From contig NC_065576.1 of NCBI RefSeq assembly GCF_937616625.2, positions 18,130,001-18,194,000 on the forward strand: 64,000 nt of DNA. Reading direction: 5' to 3'. A model generated the notes under the pieces. That model ran no database searches. It was given only the letters and a program-made list of their open reading frames with translations, and was not told where the DNA came from. Made by a program: the position numbers and the translations under genes. Origin of the DNA: Mercurialis annua. Its lineage: Eukaryota > Streptophyta > Magnoliopsida > Malpighiales > Euphorbiaceae. Numbering within the stretch: the stretch's first letter is position 1; each line of letters begins with the position of its first letter. This document shows, one piece after another, positions 61,503-64,000 of the stretch.

Positions 61503-63992
61503 TGTAATACCCCGTATTTTCTATTGCTTTTTTTTGTAAATTCTGTCGTTTGACTTGTGGAATAAACTCTGGACTTGATCCATCGTCACTTGTGGGCCTT
61601 ATAAAAATCCAGCAATTGTTGTGTAATATCCGGAAAATAATAATAATAATAATAATATTAATAAAATAAAGTAAAATAAAATAATAATATCAATAATAGT
61701 AAAATAAGGATAATAAGGATAATAATAAGATAAGGGCTAAATTTGGAAATTCATCTATTTTAAATAAAACCCTAATCTTAATCTAAGCCTATTTAAAGAA
61801 AACTAATTTAGGTTAGAAACAAAATTAAAAAAAATTGCCGTTCTATTCTTAAGATTACAATTTTATAAGGATAAAGTTTCATCGGAATATTACTGCTATT
61901 TTCAAGGTATGATTTACTTTATTTAATTTCACGTATTAATTTTGTTTGTGTATTTATATATTAACCAGTTAGAATAAAAAAGGTTAATGGTTTTTGTTTA
62001 TGGAGCTATTGAACGTTGATATTGTTCCCAATTAAGATAATTGTACACCTCACTTTTCATATTAATGAATTGCCATGTAAAAATCTATAACCTAATCATG
62101 AAAATGTGCACATTATTTTTTTTGTCATCAGGTTTATCATTTTTGGTTCGTTTTGATTATTGAATTGTTATAGACTTTGATTCTTAATAATTTGATTATT
62201 GTTTTGGTTGGCGGAATGGTATTGTGTCATTGGCAGGAGCAAATTGGTTTTGCATTAAGTGATGATTAAAGGATTAAAGTGTTCCTTAGGTTGTTTTGTT
62301 TTAAATCAATTGATTCCCTAAATTAAATTCTAATTAATCACTTCTACCTATTGTTATTTGATTTAGATTTTTACTTTCGAATTTAGTTTCGATTTATGAT
62401 TTGGCAATTTGGCAACATTATTTTTAATCTAAAAATAATATTATTATTTATTATTTAGATTAATTTTATAATCGGAAATGATGATTACATTTTTAATCAA
62501 TAATTTATAATTACTTGGATAATTATTATATTTTGGAATTATTGACTAGACGTGTCAATTTGACATTTTAAATTTTAAACGTTTTCTTAATTTATTTTAA
62601 TTAATTAAATTGTTAGTAACTATTGGTTACTTGCGTTTAAGTTATTGAGTTACGTTTTAAAACATTAAATAAATTATTGTTATCAAATGGGTATGTTTAA
62701 ATTATAAACTGTGGTTTATAATTTTGGTTAAATGTGTGGGTCGGGTTAGACTTAGGTCGCCTGACATTTGAGGTTAGTCTGACAGTTATCAGTAACTCGG
62801 CTAACACATTATTTTGGAATATGATTTGATTATTTTCCGAAACAGATTTTTATGTGAGAACTCAATAGACTTGTATTAATTGGGCTTTATTACCTAATGG
62901 GTATTTTTGTGTTGTTCTGGATTGTTTATTCCGACGTGTTATTTGTGCTAGTCCTATGTGGAGTCTAGTACTCTCTAGAGTTAGGGTATGTTTTTAATAA
63001 TTATTTTATTTGTCTAGACCCGTCTACCGTTCGTGCTCCAAAGGCGAACGAGGATTAGTTGCTTGCCGGTTATCACGTGGATTAGCAAGCAGTGAGTTTG
63101 TACTTACTATTTACCGCTTTATTAAGTAAATTGTTATTTTAATATTAAATATATATATACTGTACGTATATTGCGAACTGTTTTTATATTATGGCTTCTA
63201 GTTGGAACATGCTACCTAATGGGCATCATTAGGACTGCGTGCGCACCGGTATTGATCTGGGTAAGTTATATATGGAAATGTGGTAACTCGGTGTGAGCGT
63301 AGCTCTCGGGACCAAGTAGAGTAACTCGGTGTAGCTCAGCTCTCGGGACTCTGGTAAAAGTGTGGTCAGTGGTAACTCGGTGTAGCTCAGCTCTCGGGAC
63401 CAGACCTATTGGATTATGTTATTTATTTAGAATTGTGGATTAGGGTTCTAACTATTATTCGTGATATCGTTATTAAATATTTTAAACGGTTTTAAAGGTT
63501 TTCCACTTAATAAATGTAGATTGTGGTATAAACTCATTTCAGTATATCTGACCCCGTTGTTTTCCCAATTTTCTCCAGGGTTATGATCTGAGAGAGTCTC
63601 GTGATCTCCGCATTTACTTTTCCTCGGAGGTTCCAATTATTTTTGATAAACTGTAAAACTGTTTTATTCTTAGACCGCAGTAGTAACTAGACGTCTTTAT
63701 TATTATTATATATTTTGTCGGATTGGTTCGACTGGTTATATTGCTTTGGCATGTTATATTACTTACATTGGTTTATAATAAATCTATTTTAGACTCGGAA
63801 TTGGATAAGCATGTTATATTAACTGTTGAATATTATAACTGCTAGATTTAGGCTGAAGTCTCGGTTGCCCCGAGCATTGGTTTTCTGCAGGTTTATGTGT
63901 TTATGTATTAAATGAAAGGTTAGCTACGAGTTTGGGTACTACATTATCCATACCCTAGCGCCGGTCGCGATTCATGAAAATGGGTCGTGACA
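61503..63992 (+). repeat. TEK-5 3' LTR (2,490 bp)
   Basis: Starts TGTAATACCCC and ends TCGTGACA. It carries the G-box (63074-63079), three CCGAG-AGCT motifs (63281-63403) and a minus-strand frame of 62 codons (63448-63636) related to those in other LTRs. It has no U3 palindrome field; the U3 end is an AAT-rich tract instead. Confidence 0.9.
63074..63079. promoter_or_regulatory. G-box CACGTG in TEK-5 3' LTR
   Basis: Framed by GCTTGC and GCAAGC. The 5' LTR of this element has lost it. Confidence 0.55.
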
Positions 63993-64000
63993 AGTTTACT

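Larger units (their letters stand above)
54582..63992 (+). mobile_element. TEK-5: Ty3/gypsy Tekay/Del-like element, plus strand
   Basis: A full-layout element: 5' LTR (54582-56080), primer site, leader, broken gag-pol (56425-61385), polypurine tract and 3' LTR (61503-63992). It lies inside the TEK-4 leader. The LTRs are very alike where both are present, but each has a private deletion. The flanks CAAAA (54577-54581) and AGTTT (63993-63997) do not match, so no target duplication is visible. The C-terminus has a chromodomain-like run ending in KVLWRNHFVEECTW, which with the long LTRs suggests the Tekay/Del chromovirus lineage. Confidence 0.9.

Overview
This window looks like gene-poor, repeat-dominated plant nuclear DNA, probably from a eudicot. 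The evidence is a CACTA (En/Spm) DNA transposon with spliced plant-type genes, Ty3/gypsy chromovirus-like retrotransposons (Tekay/Del-like) with 2.5-3.2 kb LTRs and an initiator-Met tRNA primer site, and AT-rich sequence throughout. I found no intact host gene, tRNA, rRNA or CRISPR. I cannot name the species.

Layout. (1) 1-5192: the right part of a CACTA element on the + strand, carrying a TNP2-type transposase pseudogene, a Transposase_24/TNPA-like pseudogene, a subterminal repeat field and a terminal TAGTG end. (2) 5193-9717: element TEK-1, a minus-strand, apparently non-coding LTR retrotransposon cut by the CACTA. Its outer LTR edge lies directly against satellite DNA. (3) 9718-34331: a 24.6 kb satellite array of a 59/60-bp monomer. 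Higher-order blocks (about 1.16 kb) and a 9,799-bp tandem duplication that is almost letter-perfect are superimposed on it. (4) 34332-47199: TEK-2, a minus-strand gag-pol element whose 5' LTR is interrupted by a solo LTR, TEK-3 (42895-45847), flanked by a perfect ATAAC target duplication. (5) 47200-54581: TEK-4, a minus-strand element with LTRs but a non-coding interior, inserted in the TEK-2 LTR. (6) 54582-63992: TEK-5, a plus-strand gag-pol element sitting in the TEK-4 leader. The order of events is satellite first, then TEK-1 and TEK-2, then TEK-3 and TEK-4, then TEK-5; the CACTA came after TEK-1.

Both gag-pol copies are dead, with many stops and frameshifts. Comparing the two shows that most stops are CAG-to-TAG changes, as expected for methylated CHG sites in silenced DNA. 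The LTR elements nevertheless share conserved non-coding signals, including in the non-coding copies: a hairpin next to the primer site, three tandem stem-loops with a TTGG/TCGG loop in the leader, a hairpin beside the polypurine tract, and a G-box framed by inverted repeats in the LTR. This structured leader, kept in coding and non-coding copies alike, and the three-level satellite are the two things most worth following up.
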